From Limnomonas spitsbergensis (taxonomy: Eukaryota > Chlorophyta > Chlorophyceae > Chlamydomonadales): 64,000 nt of DNA. This document shows, one piece after another, positions 50,308-62,094 of the stretch (the first letter of the stretch is position 1; the number at the start of each line of letters is the position of its first letter). The notes under the pieces were generated by a model. That model saw only the letters and a list, made by a program, of their open reading frames with translations, did no database searches and was not told the origin of the DNA. The stretch is taken from positions 2,790,001-2,854,000 of the forward strand of contig JAYJMM010000041.1 in assembly GCA_037349105.1 (NCBI GenBank). The letters run 5' to 3'. The position numbers and the translations under genes were made by a program.

Positions 50308-52941
50308 GCGGGAGGCGAGGGTGGCTGAAATGTGGCTCATGTGACGGGGTTCCATGCGCTTGCCAGGTGGTATCCCGTGGTGCACCCCGCTGTCATCTTG
50401 CATGCGCCTAGTCTTGCATGTGCATGGTCGCACATTGCTGACAATGCATGGCGTGCATGACATTCACTGCTACACCGGTTCAGCCCCTTCCCATGCTCGC
50501 ACCGTTGTTGACAGTGGAAGGCGGGGCCAAGTGCTCAGCCAGTGGCACCATATGGCCGTGCGTGCATGCTCCATGCGGCCCCATGTGGCCCGCTCTCCCT
50601 CTCCGCCTTGTATCCCAGCCGTTTCCCGACGCACCACCTGAGCACGCCCCTGAGGCACATGCTCTCACACCGCTTGCACCTCCTTTGAGTTTACCCCCAC
50701 TTTCATTGTTGCTGCCAGCCCCCATGCCGGCCTGCCCTCCTGCAAGTCTCCCCCCTGACCCCATGCGCCCTCATGCCTAGGCGTCTTGGGCCCTCGGAGG
50801 GAATTCACAGTTGCTGAGATGGTTGTAGTCGTGCACCCTGCTGTCCCCATGCATGTGCCTTGACCCTCGTGTACATGTTCAGAGCCCCGAGAGCAGGCCT
50901 GACTCACGCCCATCCCTCCTATGCTACCACCCGCCTCATTCCCCGCACGTGCCCCAACTCCCCGCATTTGGAGCCCTACGGATGAGTGCGCGACTGCGTG
51001 CATCAGCCAGCGCCCCTTTTTCTGTGCCATGCCACACGCCCGCCGCCCCTCCCTAATGAACTCGCATGTTCCATGTTGCCTTGCCGTCATGCAATGTCAT
51101 GCATTGTAGCCCAGAATGTGCCTGCTACCCTACTGACACATCGTTCGGTGCTTGTTGCTTGCAGCGGCGGCGGCGGCATGAGAGGCAACAAGGGTATTTG
51201 GGTTTGGCCGAAGGGACATGTGTGGGCAAGGAAGGGGTAGATGATGAAACATGTGTGACCCATCATGGATTCCACTGAAGCCCGCTTGCCCCGCTCGCGC
51301 CTGCTTCGGTGCATATGAGACTACCCAAGGGCCCTTGAATGGAATTCCGTTGTGGGCAACTGCACTACCTCCGGCCAGAGGCCCCATGCAACATGCATGG
51401 TCACATCTGGAGCTTCCAACCGGAGGCCGGAGTGTAGATGCGTGAAGCCTTGCTAAAAATAAAGTGCATTTGCTTGTTGCCCAACATGATTTCCTGTTAC
51501 ATTCATGCCTTGCTTTTCTTTTATTTTAAATTATTGGTTCCCTGGCTGAATGCAATGGAGGCTTAATATAAGACCTCGATGACACCCCGTATGTTTGGTC
51601 CCTTGCCCCCTTTCTCCAAGAGGCTTATTGGGGTCTTATATAAATGGTTGCTGCAACCTCCACTGCATTCAGCTAATTCAGCAAGGGAACCAATAATTCA
51701 AAAGATAAGAAAAGCAAGGCAGGAATGTAGCGGGAAATCATGATGGGTAGCATGCAGCTGCATCTTATCATCAACAGGGTTGCACGCATCTACACTCCGG
51801 CCTCCGGTCGGAAGCTCCAGATGTGACCATGCATGTTGCATGGGGCCTCTGGCCGGAGGAAGTGCAGCTGGCCACAGCGGAATTGTATTCAAGGCCCCTT
51901 GGGTAGCCTCATATGCACCGAAGCAGGCGCAAGCGGGGCACGCGGGCTTTGGAGGAATCCATGATGGGTCTCACATGTTTCATCATCTACCCCTTCCTCG
52001 CCCCACACCTGTCCCTTCCGCCAAACCCACATGCCCTTGCTGCCCCTCCCACCGCCGCCGCCGCTGCAAGCAAAAAGCACCGAACGATGTGTAAGTGGGG
52101 TAGAAGACACATCCTAGGCAGCAATGCATGACATTGCATGCGGCAAGGCAACATGCAGCATGCGAGTTCATGAGGGAGGGGCGGGCGTGCGGCATGGCAC
52201 AGGGAAAAAAAGCGATGGCTGATGCACGCAGTCGCGCACTCATCGGTAGGGCTCCAAATGCGGGGAGTTGGGGCACGTGCAAGGAAAGAGGCGGGTGGCA
52301 ACATAGGATCGATGGGCGTGAGTCAGGTTTGCTCTCGCGGCTCTGAATAGGTACTCGAAGGACTTGGCACATGCATGGGGACAGCAGGGTGCACCACTAC
52401 AGCCATCTCAGCAATTGTGAATTCCCTCCCAAGGTCCTAGGGCCCAAGACGCCCAGGCATGAGGTTGCATGGGGTCAAGAGGGAGACATGCAGGAGGGCA
52501 AGCCGGCATGGGGGCTGGCAGCAGCAAAGAGGGTGGGGGTAAACTCAGAGGAGGTGCATGTGGTGTGAGCGCATGTGCCTCAGGGGCGTGCTCAGGTGGT
52601 GCGTCGGGAAACGGCTAGGATACAAGGCGGAGAGGGAGAGCGGGCCACATGGGGCCGCATGGAGCATGCACGCACGGCCATATGGTGCCACTGGCTGAGC
52701 ACTTGGCCCCGCCTTCTCCTGTCAACAACGGTGCGAGCATGGGCGAGGGGCTCAACTAGTGCAGCAGTGAATGTCATGCACGCCATGCATTGTCAGCAAT
52801 GTGCGACCAGGCACATGCAAGAGGACAACGGGGGTGCACCACGGGATACCACCTGGCAGGCGCATGGAACCCCGTCACATGAACCACAGTTCAGCCACCC
52901 TCGCATCCCGCTCATGCGTAACTTGTACATGCATTCTTCGC

Positions 52942-53403
52942 TCAAGCGATGAATCTGGTGGATGCATGGATGGTGTGGTAGGGTTGTTGCGGGCCAGAGG
53001 CAAGGATGCCAACTAGAGCTTCTAGCGGGGACGCAGCGATCTCCTCAATGTTCCTGATGCGGCCGGCCTTCCATATGATGTCGGCATAGAGGCCGTAGTC
53101 CTCATTGATGTCCTGAAGGAACCGTCTCAAAGCGTTGACATCACCAAAATGCCCCATGATATGCATGCAACGAATACCGGAGGTATGGTGGTGTCTGGTT
53201 GGTAATCGAGAAATGGCGTCAAGCCTTAAATGCATGCAGTAAAGGTGATGGCATTGGATTGCACCCCCCCCTTCTTGTCGGCAAGCATCTTTGCAATGGT
53301 CTTGCGTATTTCGCCTCAACCTCGTATGATAGTTCCTCATTAACTGCCTCTTTCGCTGCATGCACCCCGGCACTGCCAAATTTTCCTTTCTAAATCCGCT
53401 CAT
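52942..53403 (-). CDS. unknown conserved frame in the right palindrome arm
   Basis: A 153-codon frame, homologous to the left arm at MSGFRKENLAVPGCMQRKRQ (against MRGFREENLAVPGCMQRKRQ) and at GDVNALRRFLQDINEDYGLY. In the left arm the same region is split by a stop, so this copy is the more intact. Function unknown. Confidence 0.4.
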   Translation of the reverse strand: MSGFRKENLAVPGCMQRKRQLMRNYHTRLRRNTQDHCKDACRQEGGGAIQCHHLYCMHLRLDAISRLPTRHHHTSGIRCMHIMGHFGDVNALRRFLQDINEDYGLYADIIWKAGRIRNIEEIAASPLEALVGILASGPQQPYHTIHASTRFIA

Positions 53404-53709
53404 GGATAATCTATTGGCCTTGAAAGTAGGAGGAGGGGGTGCGAAATAAGCTTAGCTACAATCCGACCAATCCTCGCAGCTCGCTCCTCCTTCCGTCCTC
53501 GACTTCCATCTCTCAAATAACTCACCTGCCCAAGACACTATGGCACGAAAGGCTCTTCCGAAGCCCTGCATAAAGCAAGCAAAGATTTAAACCCACGAAC
53601 ATGATATGCGAAGGAGGGCCCGTTCGCCCGCCCCAAAAGGATGGAATCTCCCCCTCTATACGGATACGCGCATACTGTACGGTTCGCCCCATACTATACA
53701 GTTCGCCAT

Positions 53710-54265
53710 ATCAACCATAAATCGTCATGCATAGGGTCCGCGCACCTCCCTAAAAACAAATTTCGGGCCGCGCAGCAGCGTACATTTAATTCAATTTAAC
53801 ACCGTGTAGCAGATACCGCTTATGTAATTTAACATCGCGCATCCGTTAAAATCATTTCCGTCCACACAGCGCTTTCAGCCAATACAGTACAACTCAGTCG
53901 AACCCTCGTTTGATGCTAGGAAGGACTGTACACGGTCCGCAAAAGGCAGCATAGTCCTCCTCCTCCGCCGCCGGTTCCTAGAGGCGATTCACACCAGAGC
54001 TTTTTGGCGACCAACCCCGGGGTTCGTCGAGAAAAAAAACCGGGGTTCAGTTCGCCCAACCCCAGGGGGGGGGATTCGCAGTTTCGCACGCGAACTAAAT
54101 GTGGGGTCCGGACCACCCCCTCGAATTACACCTGCCGGTCCACACGAAAGTCGAATCGGATCCAGCCATCCAGGTAACATTACATTACTTCATAGGCGTG
54201 TGACATTGCTTTCATTGTGACGTTTTTTGTGTGAAGTTTTTACAGTCCAACAGATCATCACACTT
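53710..54265. other. spacer right of the palindrome
   Basis: No gene supported. Contains short C/A and G-rich runs only. Confidence 0.4.
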
Positions 54266-54268
54266 GAT

Positions 54269-54320
54269 GCATGGGCGCCCACGCGGCCGAGCTTTGAGCG
54301 GGCCCAGAGGTGTAACGTTA
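54269..54320 (+). repeat. LINE-family 3' tail motif, copy 4
   Basis: gggcgcccacgcggccgagc then tttgagcgggcccagaggtgtaacg; the copy closest to the consensus. It is on the strand opposite to the LINE remnant at 54540-55330 and so belongs to a different insertion. Confidence 0.55.
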
Positions 54321-54539
54321 TTGACTTGATGCATGGGACATGTGCCTGTAAACCGGTACAGGCACTTGATACACCAGGACAGAAAGCGAAAACCAGTGAC
54401 CCCCCTGGGCAAGCAACTAGCACACAACCACGACAGTGGCATGGGAATGAACCCCATAGTGCAGAAGATAAGCCCCAGCCATAAAACATGACGTGGGAAC
54501 AAAAGAGTTCGATTGAGCACCGCCTAGAGAATTAGGGGG

Positions 54540-55330
54540 GAGACAGAAAATTTGGCGAAGTTTTGAGATGATTCTCTCTTTTCATCTGAAAGATAAAAGA
54601 ACCAAATTTCTTCCAGAACACATACGCAGAATCCGCTGCATTTAGTTTACCCCACACTCCATTTGCGTACCTTTTCATGGCCTTATCCTCGTCCTACAGG
54701 AAATTATGGAAAGTAAGGTTCAACTGGAAACGAAGGTCTGTATAGAACGGGCAGTAAGTCATGTGAATCTCATCCTCCCGACATTTAAGATTGCAGCATC
54801 TACAAATCCTCTCGCTACGAGCGAGGCACACAGGGTTTCTCAAACCGCCCCGTCTCAACATTCAGCCAATGCGACCCCATCCGATACCGGGCTACAGCGA
54901 AAATAATATTAGGCTTACTCAAATTGTACCAGAAAGTCTCCTTCACATCATGCTTAATTTGGAACCACTTGGAGAACGTAAGCAATTTGAACCCCGAGCT
55001 TTCTGAGTCAGGAGTAGCACGTACTGACAGGGCCGTACGTGGCATATCCCTGGAAATTTTGGAAAGCCACTGATCCCTAGCTGAATTCACAATGACCTCA
55101 ATATCCAAAGAGGTATTGGCTGAAGCGGTCAATAAATCAATACCCAGAGTCATCAATATCGTAGGCAGGAAACAAGCCCAACAAAGTGAAGTGCCAACCT
55201 TCGCCAAATCACAACTTTCCTGCATAGCCATTTTCACAAGGGCATTGTCAGCCTTCATTAAGAATAAGCGCGTTGGAAAGCTCTGGTGATATGCTTTCTA
55301 TAGCGTTGTAAATGCAGCACCTTTTTCTCT
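54540..55330 (-). pseudogene. second LINE type, C-terminal region of reverse transcriptase protein
   Basis: The minus strand reads LFLMKADNALVKMAMQESCD, DQWLSKISRD, FAVARYRMGSHWLNVETGRF, then after a frameshift near 54815 SERICRCCNLKCREDEIHMT and YCPFYTDLRFQLNLTF. The (A/L)R(Y/F)R(M/L)G.H.L..E.GR...CR.C...(E)DE.H....CP.Y..LR pattern is the C-terminal zinc region of non-LTR reverse transcriptases. The family is distinct from the 11-12 kb LINE. The upstream catalytic part is missing. Confidence 0.75.
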
Positions 55331-55334
55331 AGAA

Positions 55335-56445
55335 TCAGGTCCAGGGCAGGGCAGGCCCACAATCGGCAGCATTGAAAACCCAATTATTGATCGACATATA
55401 TTCGATCACAGCTTTACATTCATCTGAATATATAACTGAATAGGAATCCACAAGCTATAAATGACATGAGCAATTTTGTTACACTGCCACTTCCAAATAT
55501 TTGAATTTTGAAGGCCGTGTAAGGCTGAAAACAATGTGAAGCAGACATGGACATGTGTGCATGCCAGTTCCCTGGCTGCAAGGCAAGAATATGGCCCATG
55601 TCAAGATCTTGTACTGATCAATGTTTGATGAGAGAGGAGATGACCGGTACCAGGCTGCTAGGTTTCTTGCCATCCTGGTACAGATTGAGGAAGCTAGCTG
55701 ATGCACTGCTACTGTACCTGAATCAAAACTAATGCTCCCGATATGCTAGTACGCTTCATAGGCAAACAAAAGGCTCGTTTGCCCGCCATTCCTAGTGTAA
55801 AGAGGTCGCTTTTCAGTTTGTGGGAGGCATATTGGTGCTTGAATGCTGACACAGCATTTGCAACGCATTCGCATTGTGCGCAAGGGCTAACGACGCTCTG
55901 CCAGTACTGGACTCGGCATGTACCTGTCATGCGCGACATAATCCACCTGACACAGACGTGGCGGCGACACTTCTACTTCAGATTGTCAATGGCCCATGTG
56001 CAGAATCGTGTTTTTCTGCAGATTCTTTCAGCTTCCAGTATGTCATGTGAGATTTGCATTAATTTCGCGGATTGTGCCGGAAATGTATCGGGAATTCAGG
56101 ATAGTCTATGCCACATTGCCGCCCTGCCAGAAACATATTTTATTTGTTCTATCATTTGCAGTTTGGGCCGATTATTGCTGAGGGGCCAAATCAAGCCTTC
56201 GGAGCAATTCAAAGGCTAAGATTCCCTGCTGTCAAGCTAGCGTGTTTCATTTCCTCTCAAGCCCCCCAAAAGGTGAATCCTTTCTTGAGTAATTGGAGCT
56301 GACACAACGACCTTATGTGCATTAAATAAAAAAAATCCTCCAGGAATGACCCATGCCCGACTCGGGAGCAATCATGCCATGCAGAATACCAAAGTCACCA
56401 AAGCGAAGCCTAGAACCCAAAATGGGTGTAACAGCCAGAGTCAAT
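55335..56445. other. spacer with one unexplained open frame
   Basis: A plus-strand frame of 158 codons (55743-56219, WTRHVPVMRDIIHLTQTWRR and HVQNRVFLQILSASS) has ordinary composition but no recognised motif and no homologous copy here. I do not call it a gene. Confidence 0.35.
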
Positions 56446-56449
56446 GAAG

Positions 56450-59400
56450 TTATAGCTCTGGGCCGTGCTCAAAACTTTGGTCGGCCGCGACAGCGACGGC
56501 ACGGGCACGAAGACTCGCCCATTTTTTCACCTTGCCTTCATTCGACCTCGTCATCTTTTCCAGCCGGGCGATTGCTCCTGGGACGGCCCCAATTCTGCGC
56601 TCATATTCTCCACTCTTTGATGTCAAGTTAAACAGCATCTCCAGTGCCTTCAACTGCACTCGCGAAGAGCTTGAGCTCAGCAAGAGAACCAGCTGGGCGA
56701 TGGCACCAGGGGCGTCAGCGATCCTGCAGTAATTCTCATCGTTGGTCACGAGGTTGTTAAGCAACCCTAGCGCATGCTCCCGCAGTCCCTCCCAGCCCGA
56801 GCCCAGGAAACGAAGCAGCTTCAGGATGGCACCCGGAGTATCGGCGATCTTGTAATTATTCTCCACGTCGGCTGACAGATTCCTCAACGCGCCCATCGAC
56901 TTGGCCTGCACCTCCTCTGACTTCGAGCTCGTCAAAAAGACCAGCTGGGTGACAGCACCAGGAGTATCCATAATCCTGACCTGGTTCTCCTTGTTGTAGG
57001 TTGCAAGGTTCATCAACGCCCCCGCTGCCTGCATTTGCACATCCTCTGACCTCGAGAACAACAAGGTGACTAGCTGAGCGATGGCTCCATCGGCACGGGC
57101 AATCGTGACACGCACCTCCTCGTGGCGTGCAAGGTTCAACAACACTCCCGCTGCATGTATCTGCACCACTTGTGACCTCGAGCTCAGCGAGACAACCAGC
57201 TGGGCGATGGCACCAGGCACGTCGGTAAACTTGGTTGCGTTCTCTTCCGAATCAGAGATGTTTGACAACGCTTCCGCAGTGTTTGCTTGCATTATAACCT
57301 TTGATGCAGAGCACAACAAGAGGAACAGCTGGGGGAGGGCACCGGGAGTATCAGCAATCTCAATTTGCTGGGCCTCGTCATTTTCTGCCAGCTTTGCCAG
57401 TATACCCGCTGCACAAGCTTGTTCAGACGCCGTGGGTGAAAACAGCTTGGCCACCACTTTTCCGATGGTAGAGGGCGCCTTTGACGAGATCTGGTACGAA
57501 AAGGCAATTATTAGTATCATACCGGTATCCAAGAACAACATAAATGTAAGCAATATGAAATGTTTTGTACCAGTCATCTTCGCCATAGAAAGGAGGAGGG
57601 GGTGCGCATACAAGCGATTGCTTCAGAGGTTGAGGGTGAAGGGTTCGGGGTTTAGATTGCGCCAAACCACCGTGCGGAGGCTGGCGAGCGGCCACCCCAG
57701 GGCAAATGGGGACCAAACCTTGACCAGCCTAATGCCAATAACCCGAGCGGCGGTGTTTGCTGGACTAGGGGTCTGGCTGGCCATAAGATTTAACAAAGTA
57801 AACGATGCAGTTGGTCCGTGCCCAAGGAACGTTGTTTACAAAAAAAACGTCTTCCTTTGGAATGCGTCAATCATTTTTTTCTTTGCAGTCCCTCCGGCCT
57901 CACGGCATGAATTCATTGAAATGTAGCTGAAGCGCGGCAAAATAAAGGGTGGCATGGAACCATATTTGTTTTGTTCCCATAACGGAGCACACCCTGATGC
58001 CGTACGCCCAGTGGGTCTGCTGCTCAATCAGCAATGCAACATAGCCAGGCGTACCCTCGCCAGTGGTTAAGCACAGCACACCCCAGAATACTCTCCATGC
58101 TAGGGCGCCATCAGCCTTCTTCATTCAAGTTAAATTCAAGATCACATTCCCTGCTTGAAGCAGCCTATCAGGTGTTAAGGGTTTTAGTTGGTGGTCTGGC
58201 ACAACAAAGACTCAACCCTGAACCTCAGGTTTGTTTCAGCGATACATTTTTAATGCCATGATGGCAGCGTCTGCCTTCTTCCGATCGCACCCAATCCAAT
58301 CGAAAGATGTCCATGCACCGCAATACCTGACATGTCCAGGCTTCTACATTTACCGGTATGCACGTATCTCAACCCAGGCATACATTTTGCCGAAGGCAGA
58401 AATGATGAAAGTTTAGCCCTACCGTAGATTTGATTTGCCTTCCCCTGGAAATTAAAGATATTATCTTTTAATGCTGTCCTTTGGGCAAGCTGTTGACAAA
58501 TCTGTGAATTCCAGCTACAAACTGACGCCGACAATCGATCATTAACGTAGTAAATTCATGGATCCCTCAACGTGGCCCAACACGAAACAACATTAACTTT
58601 GAGTGAGGCAAAGCAAATCTACAGCACTACTTAACGCCTGACCTTCCTTACCGGTGCCTTGCTGATCGCCTCATCCAGCAGGTTCATCCTGCTGAGCGGC
58701 TGGACGTTCCGATTCGTAAACAACGTCCTCAGCTCCGACATCACCTTGCAGAGGGGGGCGAGAATACGGGAGAACTTAGGTCCTAGGCTCCAAATTCACC
58801 GCATCACCATTGCGAGCCTATAACTTGCATCCTACGAGCAGTATCCTTACCCGCCCTGAACTTACGTCGCAGGCTCCAAATTCACCACATTTCTTTTAAA
58901 TGCGTGAAACATACCTCCAGTGATGCACAGTTCAAATGTTGGTGTTAAATAATATTTCGCCCCGGTGTGAAAATGTGGAAAAGTGTGAGGGTCGAGGCGA
59001 ACTTAGGTCCCAGGTTCACTGCCCTTATTATAAGAAACGCCTGAAACATACCTCCTACCAGCAATAGCATCACATGCCCAGGCCAACAAGTCCACAAACA
59101 ACAGGAATCATCCTGGAAAAGAAAAGATCATCGCCTGAGCATGTTTTAAGGAATACGAGCACGAATACCTACCTTACATCATAGCTAGTAATATAGCTGC
59201 ATCAGCATAAACCAGTTTGCTCGTACTTTAATGGCGGCGCACACGGTTGTCATGCCCCACCAACCCACCATCGCATATAGCCACTACGTGCAGTCAACTC
59301 AATAAAACCCCTACTTTGATGCCTGAAAGAACAGTACACGTTCAACAATCAGTGAATGGATGTCGAATCAATCAGTCGCGTGCTAGCGCGCGCGGCTTTT

Positions 59401-62091
59401 TTGATGGTAGTTACCGTACGGAAAAACTACTCTGCGCACCCCCCAAAATAGTTGTATAGGTCCGTGACTGACCGGCTGCACACACTTTTTGCTATTATTT
59501 TTCGCGCATGTACTCCGCGCACCTCCAAATTAATTAATTAATAGCAGAGTCAAACCCGTTTTACGGTAAGGCCTCTCCCTCTCTAATAATTCATTACTTA
59601 CCTTTTGGCCTCGTTCATGGCTTGGAGTAATTTAAGGCCAACATAAAAACTGGTAGCTCACCTAGTGCTACGGCCGAACGGGTGGCTTCCTTAATCCACG
59701 CCTCAGGGCGTATTATTTATTATTTATTATTTATAAGGCCAACATAAAAACCTCTGGTCTCATTGTATAACCATGCGCATCGCCACACCGGCACACCCAC
59801 ACAGAAAACACCCTCACACAGCTTCACCCCCCAAACATCTGTCACATTGGACCCGTCACCCTCACACAGCTTCACCCCCCAAACATCTGTCACATTGGAC
59901 CCGTCACCCTCACACAGCTTCACCCCCCAAACATCTGTCACATTGGACCCGTCACCCTCACACAGCTTCACCCCCCAAACATCTGTCACATTGGACCCGT
60001 CACCCTCACACAGCTTCACCCCCCAAACATCTGTCACATTGGACCCGTCACCCTCACACAGCTTCACCCCCCAAACATCTGTCACATTGGACCCGTCACC
60101 CTCACACAGCTTCACCCCCCAAACATCTGTCACATTGGACCCGTCACCCTCACACAGCTTCACCCCCCAAACATCTGTCACATTGGACCCGTCACCCTCA
60201 CACAGCTTCACCCCCCAAACATCTGTCACATTGGACCCGTCACCCTCACACAGCTTCACCCCCCAAACATCTGTCACATTGGACCCGTCACCCTCAAATG
60301 CTCACCTCATCAAACCAGGAGTCCCTCCCTCGGCATGCTCCGCTCTTGGGAATGTGCTGGAGGGACAACATCACCTGCTCCAGGTGTGACGGAGGATACA
60401 CGCCACTGTGGAAAACTGGGATCAGGACCTGTATGACGAGAGGGCAGAGGAAACTAAATGCAGGGCGCTGTGAAACATAGGGAACAAGATAAATAGCTAC
60501 GGATGCGCCAGGTCCAGATGAGACGCATAGCATAGCATGGCATAGTGTCTAATTGGGGCCTGGCGGGTCCGTATCTTATCTCAGGGTATGGTACTGTGGT
60601 CAACCCAAGGAGCGAGTCACTGCAGCAGAACATATGCATGAGCACCTCAGGAGCCTAAGGAGCATACAGAATAGTGCTGTGCCCATGACGCTCCTTACGG
60701 TGACAAAATTGTAGCGCTGAGGTTAAGTCACCGTAGTTTCAAGGCATAAATTTAGCTACTTTTTCCGCAAGGGGCGTAATTATTTGTATGCTTTCTGATT
60801 TACGGCGCAATTGCACAGCACTGCTACAGAAGTTATCTTAGGTGCTGATACTCAACACGGGAAACGGCGTTGTGCTACACTCATCAGCGTTAGAAGGGTG
60901 GGGGGGAGATGACCAGTCGATTGGACCTGCCCACAGGATCCAGCCTGCACATGACCAAGCTATTATAGGTCGTCGTCCCCACCTTGCCCCTCAAGTGCGC
61001 CAGGGAGAACTCCGCGCGCTCGTACTTCGATGTGCCGTAGCGGTCAGAGCAGACGGCGATGAACACCGTGCATTGCTTGAGGGCGTCTTGAGAGACTCTG
61101 ACCCAGTCAACCTCACCCTGCATTGGTGGGGAAGTCAAAACATAACTTTTAAGAGGAAAATATCATGAATGGGAAAGGCAGCATGAGAGTTCACTAAGGA
61201 AACATTCATAAGAGGGGCAGAATTGAGACATTCATTAAGTGGAGGGATGGGGTGATTTCTATCTACAGCATTTGCGGGGAGGTCAAAAATGGAGTTCAAT
61301 AATAAAACATACACACCAGATTACCAGGAACAACAGAGAGCAATTCTTAAGTTGGAAAGAGGAGAGAGATTCCTCTTTACAGCAAATGCCAATCAGTCAG
61401 ACTTGTGCCTAAACCTCCTACATCAATGTAGCCTTTTCAAGTCCTGAACCGCACCGGCAGGACCTCCTCATCCAAGAACACAGACCAGCCATCCGCCACC
61501 AACGCCTGGTACAACTGCTTGACCAAGCCGTTCCCATAGCGACCTGTATCTTCTGTGCGGTACGATATCAAAATGTCCCATGGCTGCCTGCGAGGTTCAC
61601 AAGTGAAGATAATTAATGCAACCACATTCTGCAGGGCCGTGAGTGACATGGAAACAGTGCGGCATGGGCTGGGGCCGTGTCCGTGCGGTTACTATTCAAG
61701 GTTCCCATACATGAACAATAAATTGCTGCCTTCGGGACCATCAAAATGTGGCTGCATGCATGTTCAGGGTTCATAGCAGGGGCTCAGAGGCGAGTTGGGA
61801 CATGCAAAAATTACACACATGCTGAGATCCATCAGGCTCCGAATACATTGCATCACATCTCCCAATATCTGCAGATTCTGCACAGCATCATCAAACCCCC
61901 TTGTATAAATCAGATCTGCAGTATTTCTCAGTGACTCATACCATGACTGGGTTACTCACAGTGCCATGGCGTTCCCACTTTGTCGGACAGGGATAGTAGC
62001 TTTGGCCCAGCTGCTGAACAAACTGGCAGTGGTCCCACTCAAATGTCCTGATGTTGGTCGATTCAGCACACTCACGCAGACACGCGGTCCC
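56450..62091 (-). CDS. TIR domain - armadillo repeat protein (multi-exon, 5' end not found)
   Basis: Minus-strand exons 62091-61960, 61583-61455, 61117-60983, 60374-60306, 58744-58652, 57490-56450, all joining in phase 0 and each with a GT donor (GTGAGT, GTGCGG, GTGGGG, GTGAGC, GTAAGG). The second exon opens a TIR domain, PWDILISYRTEDTGRYGNGL then GWSVFLDEEVLP. The third has VRVSQDALKQCTVFIAVCSD and RYGTSKYERAEFSLAHLRGK, where the Glu of YERAEF is at the position of the catalytic Glu in NAD-cleaving TIR domains. The last exon is one 347-codon block of about eight armadillo-like repeats (GAIAQLVVSLSSRS, QIHAAGVLLNLAR, and similar), ending in stop TAA/TGA-class at 56450. Known: TIR plus ARM occurs in SARM1, in the opposite order. 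Exon 4 and exon 5 (acceptor caag) are less certain. Confidence 0.75.
57700..57757 (+). repeat. dispersed repeat shared with 15109-15165
   Basis: atggggaccaaaccttgacc agcctaatgccaataaccc; partner of the copy in the GT31 intron. Confidence 0.45.
59633..59751 (+). mobile_element. 83-bp SINE, copy 1, with 18-bp target site duplication
   Basis: The body is 59651-59733: tggtagctcacctagtgcta at the 5' end looks like a tRNA A-box start (TGGTAGCTCA). It continues through ggccgaacgggtggcttcc to acgcctcagggcgt and a (TATTTAT) tail. It is flanked by the perfect repeat taaggccaacataaaaac (59633-59650 and 59734-59751). It lies in an intron of the TIR-ARM gene, antisense to it. Confidence 0.88.
59808..60296. 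repeat. 48-bp perfect minisatellite, about ten copies
   Basis: Identical units starting ccctcacacagcttcacccc and ending ttggacccgtca. Because 48 is a multiple of three, both strands stay open, giving repetitive ORFs of about 200 codons (VTDVWGVKLCEGDGSN on minus). It lies directly after the donor of the 60374-60306 exon of the TIR-ARM gene, so it is intronic. No sequence difference between units was seen, which implies recent expansion or gene conversion. Confidence 0.92.
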
Positions 62092-62094
62092 CTA

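Larger units (their letters stand above)
49553..53705. repeat. large palindrome with arms of about 2.05 kb
   Basis: Left arm about 49553-51582, right arm about 51634-53705 in inverse orientation, loop about 50 bp. Outer ends match (tatagtatggggcgaaccgt at 49562 against the inverse of acggttcgccccatactata near 53680). Inner ends match (ggttccctggctgaatgcaa against the inverse near 51670). Arms differ by many substitutions and indels, so the inversion is old or both arms are kept loosely. A transcript through it would fold into a long double-stranded RNA. Confidence 0.85.

Noticed and set aside
59720..60480. Repeat ORFs of 185-235 codons on both strands
   Set aside because: Frames exist only because the unit is 48 bp; the array is inside an intron of the TIR-ARM gene and lies past its donor site.
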